Assembly (NCBI GenBank): GCA_963702035.1
Contig: OY969700.1
Coordinates: 806,001-870,000, forward strand
Direction: 5' to 3'
Source: VRUE01 sp963702035
GTDB taxonomy: Bacteria; Actinomycetota; Thermoleophilia; Solirubrobacterales; 70-9
Length of the DNA stretch: 64,000 bases
Of this stretch, positions 30,399 through 39,321 are shown piece by piece (positions within the stretch are counted from its first letter, which is position 1; every line of letters starts with the position of its first letter). Under the pieces are notes generated by a model, which was not told the origin of the DNA, ran no database searches, and saw nothing but the letters and a program-made list of their open reading frames with translations. The position numbers and the translations under genes are program-made.

Positions 30399-32368
30399 GC
30401 GGCGCCGGGCCCGAAAAGCTCTGGGAGCCGCCGGCCGAGCTGGTCGAGCGCGCTCGCCTGACCGAGTACATGCGCTGGCTGGCGGCCGAGCGCGGGCTCG
30501 AGCTCGACGGCTACGACGCGCTCTGGCAGTGGTCGGTCGACGACCTCGAGGGCTTCTGGGCCTCGATCTGGGACTTCTTCGAGGTCCAGGCCGACGGCGG
30601 CTACGACCGCGTGCTCGGCAACCGGGAGATGCCGGGCGCAGAGTGGTTCTCCGGCGCCCGGCTCAACTACGCCGAGCACGTCTTCGCGGGCAAGGAGGAC
30701 AGCGAGCCGGCGATCCTGCACGCTTCGGAGCTTCGCGAGCTGGACGAGCTGACCTGGGGCGAGCTGCGCGCCCAGGTCGCCGCGGTCGCCGCCGGCCTGC
30801 GCGAGCTCGGGGTCGAGCGCGGTGACCGCGTCGTCGCCTACATGCCCAACATCCCCGAGGCGATCGTCGCCTTCCTCGCCAGCGCCTCGATCGGCGCGGT
30901 CTGGTCGAGCTGCTCGCCCGACTTCGGCCCGGCCAGCGTGATCGACCGCTTCGCCCAGATCGAGCCCAAGGTGCTCTTCGCCGTCGACGGCTACCGCTAC
31001 GGCGGCAAGGACTTCGACCGCCGCGACACGATCGCCGAGCTGCAGGCGGCGATGCCGAGCCTGGCGCGGACCGTCGTCCTCCCCTATCTCGATCCGGAGC
31101 CCGACCTCTCCTCGCTGCGCGACGCGACGCGCTGGGACGCGCTGCTCGCCGCCGGCGAGGGCGCCGAGCTCAGCTTCGAGCGCGTGCCCTTCGAGCACCC
31201 GCTCTGGGTCCTCTACTCCTCCGGCACCACCGGCCTGCCGAAGGCGATCGTCCAGGGCCAGGGCGGCATCCTGCTCGAGCACCTGAAGAAGCTCAACCTC
31301 CACGTCGACGCCCATCCCGGCGACCGCCTCTTCTGGTTCACGACGACCGGCTGGATGATGTGGAACTTCCTCGTGTCCGGCTTGCTGACCCGTGCCGCAA
31401 TCGTTCTTTACGACGGCAGCCCCGGCCACCCCGACATGAGCGTGCTCTGGGACCTGGCGGACCGCGCCGGGGTGACGATGTTCGGCACCAGCGCCGCCTA
31501 TATCGCCGCCTGCATGAAGGACGGGGTCGAGCCCGCGGCGGGCCGCGACCTCAGCCGGCTGAAGGCGGTCGGTTCGACCGGCTCCCCCCTCTCCCCCGAG
31601 GGCTTCGACTGGATCTACGCGCAGCTCGGTGAGGACACCTGGCTCTTCTCGACCAGCGGCGGCACCGACCTCTGCACGGCCTTCGTCGGCGGCACGCCGC
31701 TGCTGCCGGTCTACCGCGGCGAGCTGCAGGCGCGGGCCCTCGGCGCCGCGGTCGAGGCCTGGGACGAGAGCGGCAACTCGGTGATCGACGAGGTCGGCGA
31801 GCTGGTCGTCACCGAGCCGATGCCCTCGATGCCGGTCTACTTCTGGGGCGACCCCGACGGCAGCCGCTACCGCGCCAGCTACTTCGAGCACTACCCCGGC
31901 ATCTGGCGCCACGGCGACTGGATCGAAATCACCTCGCGCGGCACCGCCGTCATCTACGGCCGCTCCGACTCGACCATCAACCGCGCCGGCATCCGCATGG
32001 GGACGAGCGAGATCTACCGCGCCGTGCTCGGCATCGACGCGATCGTCGACGCACTCGTCGTCGACATCCCCCGCCCCGGCACGGAGGGCTGGATGCCGCT
32101 CTTCGTCGTCCTCCGCGAGGGCACCGAGCTGGACGACGAGCTGCGCCGCGAGGTCGCCCGGCGCGTCCGCGAGCGCTGCTCCCCCCGCCACCTCCCCGAC
32201 GAGGTCTTCGCGATCGCCGAGGTGCCGCGCACGCTCAGCGGCAAGGTGCTCGAGGTGCCGGTCAAGCGGATCCTGATGGGCACCCCGGCTGAGCAGGCGG
32301 CAAGCCGCGACTCGCTCGCCAACCCGGCAGCCCTCGATTACTTCACGGAGTTCGCCGCCGCAAGGTAA
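30395..32368 (+). CDS. aacS: Acetoacetyl-CoA synthetase
   Basis: The 657-aa product starts at GTG 30395, overlapping the MBL gene stop. It matches the ANL adenylating enzyme family in the acetoacetyl-CoA synthetase subgroup, with an N-terminal WQWSVDDLEGFWASIWDFF block, YSSGTTGLPKAIVQG (P-loop A3), TTTGWMMWNF, GTDLCTAF, YGRSDSTINRAGIRMGTSEIYR and the catalytic Lys in RTLSGKVLEVPVK. It activates acetoacetate to acetoacetyl-CoA with ATP. It lies near HMG-CoA lyase, whose product is acetoacetate, so a leucine/ketone-body link is plausible. Much of the longer open frame upstream is shadow. Confidence 0.9.
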   Translation: MSGAGPEKLWEPPAELVERARLTEYMRWLAAERGLELDGYDALWQWSVDDLEGFWASIWDFFEVQADGGYDRVLGNREMPGAEWFSGARLNYAEHVFAGKEDSEPAILHASELRELDELTWGELRAQVAAVAAGLRELGVERGDRVVAYMPNIPEAIVAFLASASIGAVWSSCSPDFGPASVIDRFAQIEPKVLFAVDGYRYGGKDFDRRDTIAELQAAMPSLARTVVLPYLDPEPDLSSLRDATRWDALLAAGEGAELSFERVPFEHPLWVLYSSGTTGLPKAIVQGQGGILLEHLKKLNLHVDAHPGDRLFWFTTTGWMMWNFLVSGLLTRAAIVLYDGSPGHPDMSVLWDLADRAGVTMFGTSAAYIAACMKDGVEPAAGRDLSRLKAVGSTGSPLSPEGFDWIYAQLGEDTWLFSTSGGTDLCTAFVGGTPLLPVYRGELQARALGAAVEAWDESGNSVIDEVGELVVTEPMPSMPVYFWGDPDGSRYRASYFEHYPGIWRHGDWIEITSRGTAVIYGRSDSTINRAGIRMGTSEIYRAVLGIDAIVDALVVDIPRPGTEGWMPLFVVLREGTELDDELRREVARRVRERCSPRHLPDEVFAIAEVPRTLSGKVLEVPVKRILMGTPAEQAASRDSLANPAALDYFTEFAAAR

Positions 32369-33080
32369 GGGCGCCGAGCGCCAGCAGGAGCAGCGTCGCG
32401 CCGACGATCACGCTGACATCGAGGGTGCCGCGCGAGCCCAGCGAGCCCTCGGTGGTGACGCTGTTCAGCGCCTCGAAGGCGTAGGTGAGCGGCATCGTGT
32501 CGGAGACGATCTGCAGGATGCCGGCCATCTGGTCGCGAGCGACGAAGAGCCCGCAGAGCAGCAGCTGTGGGAAGACGATCGCCGGCATGAACTGGACCGC
32601 CTGGAACTCGGTGCGGGCGAAGGCGCTGACGAAGAGGCCGAGCGACATCCCCAGCAGCGCGTTGCCGACCGCCAGGGCCACCACCGCTGCGGTCGAGCCC
32701 GCCACGTCGAGCCCCAGCAGGCCGAAGGCGACGGCGCTGGTGACGACGGCCTGGACGACCGCGACCGCGGCGAAGGCGACCCCATAACCGAACAGCAGGT
32801 CGAGCTTGGCCAGCGGCAGAGACATCAGCCGCTCCAGCGTCCCCGTGGTCCGCTCGCGCAGCATCGTGATCGAGGTGACGACGAACATCGTGCTGAACGG
32901 GAAGAGGCCGACCAGCGGTCCGCCGACGTGCTGGAAGGACGCCGGGTCCTGGTAGAAGGCCCCCTTGAGAAGGGTGAGCAGGAAGGGAGGCACCGCCAGC
33001 AGGAGGGCGATCGTGCGCGGGTCGCGCCGCAGCTGAGTCAGCACGCGCAGCGCCGTCGCCCAGGTGACCCGGGCGCTCAC
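32343..33080 (-). CDS. ABC-2 type transporter permease
   Basis: The 245-aa product has six TM helices with the ABC-2 pattern (RTIALLLAVPPFLLTLL; GLFPFSTMFVVTSITMLRERTTGTLERL; VAVVQAVVTSAVAFGLLGL; NALLGMSLGLFVSAFARTEFQAVQFMPAIVFPQLLLCGLF; TLLLLALGALTLR). It starts at GTG 33080, overlapping the ATPase stop (GTGA), so the pair is an exporter. Its 3' end overlaps the convergent aacS gene by 26 bases. Cargo is unknown; drugs or lipids are usual. Confidence 0.9.
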   Translation of the reverse strand: MSARVTWATALRVLTQLRRDPRTIALLLAVPPFLLTLLKGAFYQDPASFQHVGGPLVGLFPFSTMFVVTSITMLRERTTGTLERLMSLPLAKLDLLFGYGVAFAAVAVVQAVVTSAVAFGLLGLDVAGSTAAVVALAVGNALLGMSLGLFVSAFARTEFQAVQFMPAIVFPQLLLCGLFVARDQMAGILQIVSDTMPLTYAFEALNSVTTEGSLGSRGTLDVSVIVGATLLLLALGALTLRRRTP

Positions 33081-33796
33081 GCCGCGCTCCGTTCCTCGAT
33101 CAGCGCCAGGAACGCCTCGTCCAATTGCCTTCGCCCGGTGCGCGCCCGCAGCTCGTCGGGCGATTCGGCGGCGAGCAGCTCGCCCTCGCGCATCAGCAGC
33201 AGCTCGTCGCAGTGCTCGGCCTCCTCCATCACGTGGCTGGAGACGAGCAGCGTGGCGCCTCCCTCGGCAAGCGAGCGGAACGTCGCCCAGAGGTCGCGGC
33301 GCAGCACCGGGTCAAGCCCCACCGTCGGCTCGTCGAGCACGAGCAGGTCCGGCTCGCCGAGCAAGGCGGTGGCGAGGGAGGCCCGGGCGCTCTGCCCGCC
33401 GGAGAGGCTGGAGACGACCTGATCCGCCTGCTCGCCGAGCGCGACCGTCTCGATCGTCTCCTCGATGCGCTCATGGGGAGCATCGAGCACGCGGGCGAAA
33501 TAGCGCAGGTTCTCGCGCACGCTGAGGTCGCGATAGACCGACGGCGCCTGCGTCACATAGCCGACCCGCGCCCGCAGCGCCGGCGAGCCGGCCGTCTCGC
33601 CAAGCACCTCCACCCGACCGGACTCGACGATCTGGACGCCGACGACCGCCCGCATCAGCGTCGTCTTGCCGCAACCGCTTGGTCCGAGCAGGCCGGTCAC
33701 CGTCCCGGTCGAGACCGCGAAGGAGAGCCCCTGCAGGACCGGCTTTCCGCCGCGCTGTACGCGCAGTCCCTCGGCGGCGATCGCCGCGTCGGCCAC
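33077..33796 (-). CDS. ABC transporter ATP-binding subunit
   Basis: The 239-aa product has Walker A (GPSGCGKTT), Q-loop (YVTQAPSVYRDLSV), the ABC signature (LSGGQSARASLA), Walker B (LLVLDEPTVGLDP) and the H-loop (SSHVMEEAEHCD). It forms an ABC-2 exporter with the downstream permease. Its GTG overlaps the upstream carboxylase stop by one base, so it is part of the operon that starts at the SDR gene. Confidence 0.93.
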   Translation of the reverse strand: MADAAIAAEGLRVQRGGKPVLQGLSFAVSTGTVTGLLGPSGCGKTTLMRAVVGVQIVESGRVEVLGETAGSPALRARVGYVTQAPSVYRDLSVRENLRYFARVLDAPHERIEETIETVALGEQADQVVSSLSGGQSARASLATALLGEPDLLVLDEPTVGLDPVLRRDLWATFRSLAEGGATLLVSSHVMEEAEHCDELLLMREGELLAAESPDELRARTGRRQLDEAFLALIEERSAA

Positions 33797-35316
33797 TACG
33801 CCGGCGTGACCGGGTTGCGGCGCTCGGCGAAGCGTCGGTCCTTGCCCGAGGCCATCGCGAAACGGCGGACGATCTCGGCGCGCAGGTCCTCCGGCTGGAC
33901 CACCGCGTCGACGACCATCTCCGACGCCAGGTGCAGGATGTCGATGTCGGCCGCGTACTCCTCGCGTTTATGGGCGACGAACTCGGACCGCTCCCCCTCG
34001 TCCTCGATCTTCTGGATCTGGTTGTAGAAGACGGCGTTGATCGCCGCCTCGGGCCCCATCACCGCGATCGAGGCGCTGGGCAGGGCGATGCAGCAGTCGG
34101 GCTCGAAGGCCGGCCCGGCCATCGCGTAGAGCCCGGCGCCGTAGGCCTTGCGGATGATGACGCTGAGCTTGGGCACGGTCGCCTCGGAGACGGCGCTGAT
34201 CATCTTCGCGCCGTGGCGGATGATCCCCTGGCGCTCGACCGCGGTGCCGATCATGAAGCCGGGCACGTCGGCGAGGAAGAGCAGCGGTACGTTGAAGGCG
34301 TTGCAGGTCTGGATGAAGCGCGCCGCCTTGTCGGCCGAGTCGACGAAGAGCACACCGCCTTTCTGGCGCGGCTGATTGGCGACGACGCCGATGACGCGGC
34401 CGTCGAGCCGCCCGTAGCCGACGATCAGCTCTTTGGCCCAGCGCTTGTGGACTTCGAGGAAGGAGTCGGCGTCGAGCAGGACGTCGAGGACCTCGCGCAT
34501 GTCGAAGGGCTGGTTCTCGTCGGCCGGGACGATCTCTGCGATCGGCGCCTCGGAGGCGGGCACGACCGGCTCGGCTACCGGCGGCTGCTCCCGCCAGTTG
34601 CCCGGCATGTAGGAGAGATAGCGCTTGGCAAGGTCGATCGCCTCCGCGTCGCTCTTGACGAGGAAGTGCCCGCAGCCGGAGACGCCGGTGTGCATCTTCG
34701 CCCCGCCCATCTCCTCCAGAGTCACCTTCTCGCCGATCACCATCTCCGCCATCCGCGGCGAGCCGAGGTACATCGAGGCGTTGCCCTCGCGCATGATCAC
34801 GACGTCGCAGAAGGCCGGGATGTAGGCGCCACCGGCGGCGCTCGGCCCGAACAGCAGGCAGACCTGCGGCACCTGGCCCGAGAGCCGCACCTCGTTGTGG
34901 AAGATCCGCCCGGCGCCGCGGCGGCCGGGGAACATCTGCACCTGATCGGTGATCCGCGCCCCCGCCGAGTCGACCAAATAGACCATCGGCAGCTGCAACG
35001 AGAGCGCCCGCTCCTGGATGCGGAGGATCTTCTCGACCGTCTTCGGCCCCCACGAACCCGCCTTCACGGTCGGGTCGTTGGCCATCAGCGCGACGCGACG
35101 GCCGTCGATCGTGGCCAGCCCCGTGACGACGCCGTCGGCGCCGAGGCCCTCCTCGTTCCAGTTGGCCAGCAGCGCCTCCTCGGCGAAGGAGCCCTCGTCA
35201 ACCAGCCGCTCGACCCGCTCGCGCACCGGCAGCTTGCCCTGCTCCTCGGTCTTCTCGTGATGGCGCTGCGGCCCACCGGCGAGCGCCGCCTCCAGTGCCT
35301 TGGCGAACTCAGTCAT
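33796..35316 (-). CDS. Acyl-CoA carboxylase beta subunit (carboxyltransferase)
   Basis: The 506-aa product is a propionyl/methylcrotonyl/acetyl-CoA carboxylase carboxyltransferase. It has the crotonase-like double domain, with GPSAAGGAYIPA and SGCGHFLV in the N half and YGRLDGRVIGVVANQPRQKGGVLF, FLADVPGFMIG and YGAGLYAMAGPAFEPD in the C half. It moves CO2 from biotin to an acyl-CoA. No biotin carboxylase or carrier gene is adjacent, so the alpha subunit is elsewhere. Its place next to HMG-CoA lyase suggests a methylcrotonyl-CoA carboxylase in leucine degradation, though a propionyl- or acyl-CoA substrate is equally possible. Confidence 0.9.
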   Translation of the reverse strand: MTEFAKALEAALAGGPQRHHEKTEEQGKLPVRERVERLVDEGSFAEEALLANWNEEGLGADGVVTGLATIDGRRVALMANDPTVKAGSWGPKTVEKILRIQERALSLQLPMVYLVDSAGARITDQVQMFPGRRGAGRIFHNEVRLSGQVPQVCLLFGPSAAGGAYIPAFCDVVIMREGNASMYLGSPRMAEMVIGEKVTLEEMGGAKMHTGVSGCGHFLVKSDAEAIDLAKRYLSYMPGNWREQPPVAEPVVPASEAPIAEIVPADENQPFDMREVLDVLLDADSFLEVHKRWAKELIVGYGRLDGRVIGVVANQPRQKGGVLFVDSADKAARFIQTCNAFNVPLLFLADVPGFMIGTAVERQGIIRHGAKMISAVSEATVPKLSVIIRKAYGAGLYAMAGPAFEPDCCIALPSASIAVMGPEAAINAVFYNQIQKIEDEGERSEFVAHKREEYAADIDILHLASEMVVDAVVQPEDLRAEIVRRFAMASGKDRRFAERRNPVTPA

Positions 35317-35326
35317 GGCGGGGAGC

Positions 35327-36256
35327 CTATTCGGACGGGGCGCGATGCCAATCGACGGGGCCAGCCGTCAGCAGGTGGGCGCCGAGCCGGCGACCGAGCG
35401 CCTCCTGGGCGGCACGCGCGGCCCCGATCAGACGCGGCAGGTCGATCCCGGTCTCGATCCCCATCTCGTGCAGCATCGAGACGACGTCCTCGGTAGCGAC
35501 GTTGCCGGTCGCCCCCGGCGGCACCGGGCAGCCGCCGAGCTCGCCGAAGCTCGACTCGAAGGAGTCGATGCCCTGCTCCAGCGCGGCCAGCACGTTGGCA
35601 AGGCCCTGGCCACGGGTGTTGTGGAAGTGGGCGGTCAGCTCGGCGCCGCCGAGCCTCCGCCGCGCCGCGGCGAAGAACTCGCCGACCTGGCGTGGGTTGG
35701 CCATCCCGGTCGTGTCGCCGAAGCCGATCTCCGCACAACCGGCGGCGGCGAGCCGCTCGGCGATCGCGAAGACCCGCTCCGGCGGGACCTCGCCCTCATA
35801 GGGACAGCCGAAGGAGGTCGAGATCACTCCCTCGCAGCGCAGCCCGGCCTCGCGTGCGGTTGCCAGCGTCCGCTCCAGCCCGGCGAGCGACTCCTCGATC
35901 GTGCGGTTGACGTTCTTGCGGTTGTGGGTCTCCGATGCGGAGACGAAGACGTTGATCTCGTCGAAGCGCTCGCGCAGGCCGAGCGCCCGCTCCAGCCCGC
36001 GCTCGTTGGGGATCAGGACCGAGAAGGCGACACCCTCCCGCCGCTGCACGGCGCCCAGCACCTCCTCCGCGTCGGCGAGCTGCGGGATCACGTCGGGACG
36101 CACGAAGGAGGTCACCTCGATCCGCTTCAACCCGCTGCCGGAGAGCAGATCGACCAACCGCACCTTCTCCGCGGTCGGGATCGTCTCCGGCTCGTTCTGG
36201 AACCCGTCGCGAGGCCCGACCTCGCGGATGCGGACGCGGCCGGGCAGCTCGGCCAT
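35327..36256 (-). CDS. mvaB: Hydroxymethylglutaryl-CoA lyase
   Basis: The 309-aa product is a DRE-TIM metallolyase of the HMGL family: REVGPRDGFQNE at residues 10-21, the catalytic signature GCPYEGEVPPERV, the metal-binding HFHNTRGQGLAN and GGCPVPPGATGN near the C-terminus. It cleaves HMG-CoA to acetoacetate and acetyl-CoA. ATG overlaps the SDR stop by one base, and the carboxylase gene follows after 10 bases. With aacS nearby, the product acetoacetate can be activated again. Confidence 0.92.
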   Translation of the reverse strand: MAELPGRVRIREVGPRDGFQNEPETIPTAEKVRLVDLLSGSGLKRIEVTSFVRPDVIPQLADAEEVLGAVQRREGVAFSVLIPNERGLERALGLRERFDEINVFVSASETHNRKNVNRTIEESLAGLERTLATAREAGLRCEGVISTSFGCPYEGEVPPERVFAIAERLAAAGCAEIGFGDTTGMANPRQVGEFFAAARRRLGGAELTAHFHNTRGQGLANVLAALEQGIDSFESSFGELGGCPVPPGATGNVATEDVVSMLHEMGIETGIDLPRLIGAARAAQEALGRRLGAHLLTAGPVDWHRAPSE

Positions 36257-36990
36257 CAGACCATTCCGAGGCCGCCGCTGACGCCCAGGGTCTCTCCCGT
36301 CACGTAGGCGGCGTCGTCGGAAGCGAGGAAGGCGACTGCCGCGGCCACCTCGTCGGGCTGGCCGAGGCGCTTCATCTGCGTGCCCTCTTTCATGTTCTCG
36401 ATCAGCTTCTCGCCGATCTCGCCGAACTCCTTGGCGCCCATCAGCAGCGGCGTCTCGATCGGCCCCGGAGCGATCGAGTTGGCGGTGATCCCGTAGCGGG
36501 CGTTCTCGCGGGCGATCGCCTTCATGAAGGCGACGATGCCGCCCTTGGCGGCCGAGTAGACGGCCGAGCCCTTGGATCCCACCCGGCCCGCCTCCGAGGA
36601 GAGGCTGACGATGCGGCCGTAGCCGGCCCCCTGCATCCCCGGCAGGGCGGCGTGGGTGCAGTTGAGCACGCCGCCGAGGTTGACGTCGAGCACCTTCTGC
36701 CACTGCTCGGGCGTCGTGTAGGTGAAGAAGCCGAACTCGTCGGTGCCGGCGTTGTTGATCAGGATGTCGAGGGTCCCGATCTCCCCCACCGCCGCCCTCG
36801 CCGACTCCAGATCGGTCACGTCGAGTGCCAGCGAATGACCGTTGACCTCACCGGCGATGCGCTCGGCGCCCTCGCTGTCGATGTCGCCGACCCAGACCTC
36901 GGCGCCCTCGGCGGCGAGCCGCGCCGCGATCGCCGCGCCGATCCCGCTGGCGCCGCCGGTGACCAGCGCCTTTCGTCCCTCCAGCCTCAT
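36256..36990 (-). CDS. Short-chain dehydrogenase/reductase
   Basis: The 244-aa product is a classical SDR: VTGGASGIGAAIA (NAD(P) binding), ILINNAGTDEFG, VSLSSEAG (catalytic Ser), YSAAKGG (Tyr-x-x-x-Lys) and the C-terminal YVTGETLGVSGGLGMV. It is first in the operon with HMG-CoA lyase and the carboxylase. A role in beta-hydroxyacyl metabolism is plausible, such as 3-hydroxybutyryl-type oxidoreduction; the exact substrate cannot be read from sequence. Confidence 0.88.
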   Translation of the reverse strand: MRLEGRKALVTGGASGIGAAIAARLAAEGAEVWVGDIDSEGAERIAGEVNGHSLALDVTDLESARAAVGEIGTLDILINNAGTDEFGFFTYTTPEQWQKVLDVNLGGVLNCTHAALPGMQGAGYGRIVSLSSEAGRVGSKGSAVYSAAKGGIVAFMKAIARENARYGITANSIAPGPIETPLLMGAKEFGEIGEKLIENMKEGTQMKRLGQPDEVAAAVAFLASDDAAYVTGETLGVSGGLGMV

Positions 36991-37018
36991 ACGCCGGTGA
37001 GCATAGACTGGCGCGCCT

Positions 37019-37705
37019 GTGAGCGAACCGATCCCGATCGTCGGTGGCACCGGCGCCCTTGGCGCGGGCCTCGCCCTGCGCTGGGCAAAGGCGGGGCGAT
37101 CGGTCGTGCTCGGCTCGCGCTCGGCGGAGCGGGCCGAGGAGGCAGCGGCGAAATTGCGCGAGGCAATGCCCGGCGCGAAGGTCGAGGGCCTGCTCAACGA
37201 GGAGGCCGCGAAGCGCGCCGAGGTCGTCTTCCTCACCGTCCCCTTCCGCGCCCAGTCGGAGAACCTGAACAACCTGCGCGAGGCGTTGCGGCCCGGCCAG
37301 ATCCTGGTCGACTGCACCGTCCCCCTCGCCGCCGCGGTGAGCGGCAAGGCGACCCGGACGCTGGGCGTCTGGCAGGGGTCGGCGGCGCAGCAGGCGCAGG
37401 AGATGGTGCCGGACGGGGTCACCGTGGTCGCCGCCCTGCACACCGTCGGCGCGCCCAGCCTGGGCGATCCCGAGGCCGAGCTGGACGAGGACGTGCTGGT
37501 CTGCGGCGACCGCAAGGCCGACAAGGCGCGGGTCGCGCGCCTGATCGAGCTGATCCCCGGCCTGCGCGCGGTCAACGCCGGCCCGCTGGAGACCGCGCGG
37601 ATAGTCGAGCAGCTGACCCCCCTGCTGATCTCGGTCAACATCCGTTACAAGACCCACGCCGGGATCAAGCTCACCGGGCTCCCTGGGGGAGACCACTGGG
37701 CGTGA
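37019..37705 (+). CDS. npdG: NADPH-dependent F420 reductase
   Basis: The 228-aa product begins with VGGTGALGAGLALRWAKAGRSVVLGSR, a Rossmann motif for NADP, and has LRPGQILVDCTVPL and SAAQQAQEMVPDGVTVVAALHTV. This combination, and a length of about 220 aa, matches F420H2:NADP oxidoreductase (Fno/NpdG), which moves hydride between NADPH and F420. The stop overlaps cofD by the GTGA motif. It starts a four-gene F420 cluster with cofD, cofC and cofE. Confidence 0.9.
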   Translation: MSEPIPIVGGTGALGAGLALRWAKAGRSVVLGSRSAERAEEAAAKLREAMPGAKVEGLLNEEAAKRAEVVFLTVPFRAQSENLNNLREALRPGQILVDCTVPLAAAVSGKATRTLGVWQGSAAQQAQEMVPDGVTVVAALHTVGAPSLGDPEAELDEDVLVCGDRKADKARVARLIELIPGLRAVNAGPLETARIVEQLTPLLISVNIRYKTHAGIKLTGLPGGDHWA

Positions 37706-38628
37706 AGGTCGCGCTGCTCGCCGGCGGCACCGGCGGCGCCAAACTCGGTGCCGGCATGCAGGAGGAGATCGGCGCCGATCTGGCCGTGATCGCCAACACC
37801 GCCGACGACGTCGAGGCGCTCGGCGTCCACGTCTCCCCCGACCCCGACCTGGTCACCTACTGGCTCAGCGGCGAAATCGACGCCGAGCGCGGTTGGGGCA
37901 TCCGCGACGACAGCTTCACCGTCTTCGAGCGGCTCTCGCGACTGGGCGCGCCGGACTGGTTCAGCCTCTCCGACCGCGACCTCGCCGCCTGCCTCTACCG
38001 GCGCCAGTTCATCGACGAGGGCGGCCGGCAGACCGACGCGCAGGCGCAGATCTCCCGCGGGCTCGGCGTCGAGGCCCGGGTGCTGCCGATGAGCGACGCG
38101 CCGGTGCGGACCAGGGTGCTGACCGAGGCCGGGTGGCGCGGGCTGCAGGAGTACCTGATCCTCGACGGCGGCGCCACCGACGTGCGGGGCGTCGAGCTGG
38201 GGGGAATCGCCGAGGCGGAACCGACCGCGGAGGTGCTGGCGGCGCTTGTGGACGCCGAGGCGATCGTGATCGGGCCGTCGAACCCGGTGATCAGCATCGG
38301 GCCGATTCTCGCCGTGCCCGGCATGCGCGAGGCGATCGCCGCGTCCGAGGCGCCGGTCCTCGCGGTCAGCCCCTTCGTCGCCGGCGCCGTCGTCAAGGGA
38401 CCGACCGAGCGCTTCATGGCAGCCCTCGGCCGCCCCTCGACCGCGGCCGGCGTCGCCTCGCTCTACGCCGGCCTGATCGACGCGATGGTCGTCGACGCGG
38501 ACGACCCCGATCCGCCGCCGGAGGAGATCCCGACCCTGGCCGCGGCGACGCTGATGGACGGCGCCGCGGGCCGCGCCCGCCTGGCGCGGATCGTGCTCGA
38601 CTACGCGGCCGAGCTCGCCGAAGGGTGA
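37702..38628 (+). CDS. cofD: 2-phospho-L-lactate transferase (F420 biosynthesis)
   Basis: The 308-aa product starts VALLAGGTGGAKLGAGMQEEIG and continues VIANTADDVEALGVHVSPDPDLVTYWL, the CofD/FbiA signature. It joins a lactyl or phosphoenolpyruvyl-derived phosphodiester to Fo to make F420-0 or its dehydro form. The gene is translationally coupled to npdG and overlaps cofC by 4 bases (GTGA). Length is typical. Confidence 0.93.
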   Translation: MKVALLAGGTGGAKLGAGMQEEIGADLAVIANTADDVEALGVHVSPDPDLVTYWLSGEIDAERGWGIRDDSFTVFERLSRLGAPDWFSLSDRDLAACLYRRQFIDEGGRQTDAQAQISRGLGVEARVLPMSDAPVRTRVLTEAGWRGLQEYLILDGGATDVRGVELGGIAEAEPTAEVLAALVDAEAIVIGPSNPVISIGPILAVPGMREAIAASEAPVLAVSPFVAGAVVKGPTERFMAALGRPSTAAGVASLYAGLIDAMVVDADDPDPPPEEIPTLAAATLMDGAAGRARLARIVLDYAAELAEG

Positions 38629-39266
38629 AGGCGACCGCGATATTGCCGGTGAAGCGCTTCTCCGGGGCGAAGCAGCGCCTTGCCGGGGGCATCGACGACG
38701 AACGGCGCGAGGCGCTGGTCGCGGCGATGCTGGAAGACACCCTCGAGGCGATCGCCGGGGCGCGCTCGATCGAGCGGACGATCGTGGTCAGCGGCGACCC
38801 GAAAGCGCAGGAGATCGTCGCCGCGAGCGCCGCGGAGGTGCTTCCCGACCCAAGCGACGAGGGCCACGTGCCGGCCGCGCTGGGGGGGATCGCCCGGGCC
38901 GAAGCGGACGGCGCCGAGTGCGTCGTCCTCCTTCCGGGCGACTGCCCCCTGCTGGACCACAAGGAGCTGGACAGCCTGCTCACCGGCCTGCCTGCGCACT
39001 TCGTCGCCATCGTCCCCGACCGTCACGGAACCGGCACCAACGCCCTCGCCCTGGCCCCACCCGGAGCGATCCGGCCGGCCTTCGGCGAGGGCAGCTGCGC
39101 CCGCCACGTCGCCGCCGCCCGCGAGGCCGGCGTGCCCTATGCGGTCGAGGAGCTGCCCTCCCTCGGCCTCGACCTCGACACGCCGGGGGACGTCGTCGCC
39201 CTGACCCGCGCGCTGGAGAGCGGGACAAAGCGCGCCCGCCGAACCGCCAAGGTGCTCGGCATATGA
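38625..39266 (+). CDS. cofC: Guanylyltransferase for F420 biosynthesis (CofC/FbiD)
   Basis: The 213-aa product has the nucleotidyltransferase pattern of CofC: ATAILPVKRFSGAKQRL, LLPGDCPLLDHKEL (metal-binding GDCP), VPDRHGTGTNAL and GLDLDTPGDVVAL. It activates 2-phospholactate or phosphoenolpyruvate with GTP for CofD. It starts inside the cofD stop. The gap of 55 bases to cofE holds a GGGGGA ribosome site. Confidence 0.92.
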   Translation: MKATAILPVKRFSGAKQRLAGGIDDERREALVAAMLEDTLEAIAGARSIERTIVVSGDPKAQEIVAASAAEVLPDPSDEGHVPAALGGIARAEADGAECVVLLPGDCPLLDHKELDSLLTGLPAHFVAIVPDRHGTGTNALALAPPGAIRPAFGEGSCARHVAAAREAGVPYAVEELPSLGLDLDTPGDVVALTRALESGTKRARRTAKVLGI

Positions 39267-39321
39267 GCGTCTGGCGACTTACCGTCCATCCAGGGGGGCT
39301 AACTCGCCATGGGGGACGGCG

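Noticed and set aside
30173..32191. 672-codon minus-strand frame
   Set aside because: It is antisense to acetoacetyl-CoA synthetase; composition is Val/Ala/Asp-rich without motifs.
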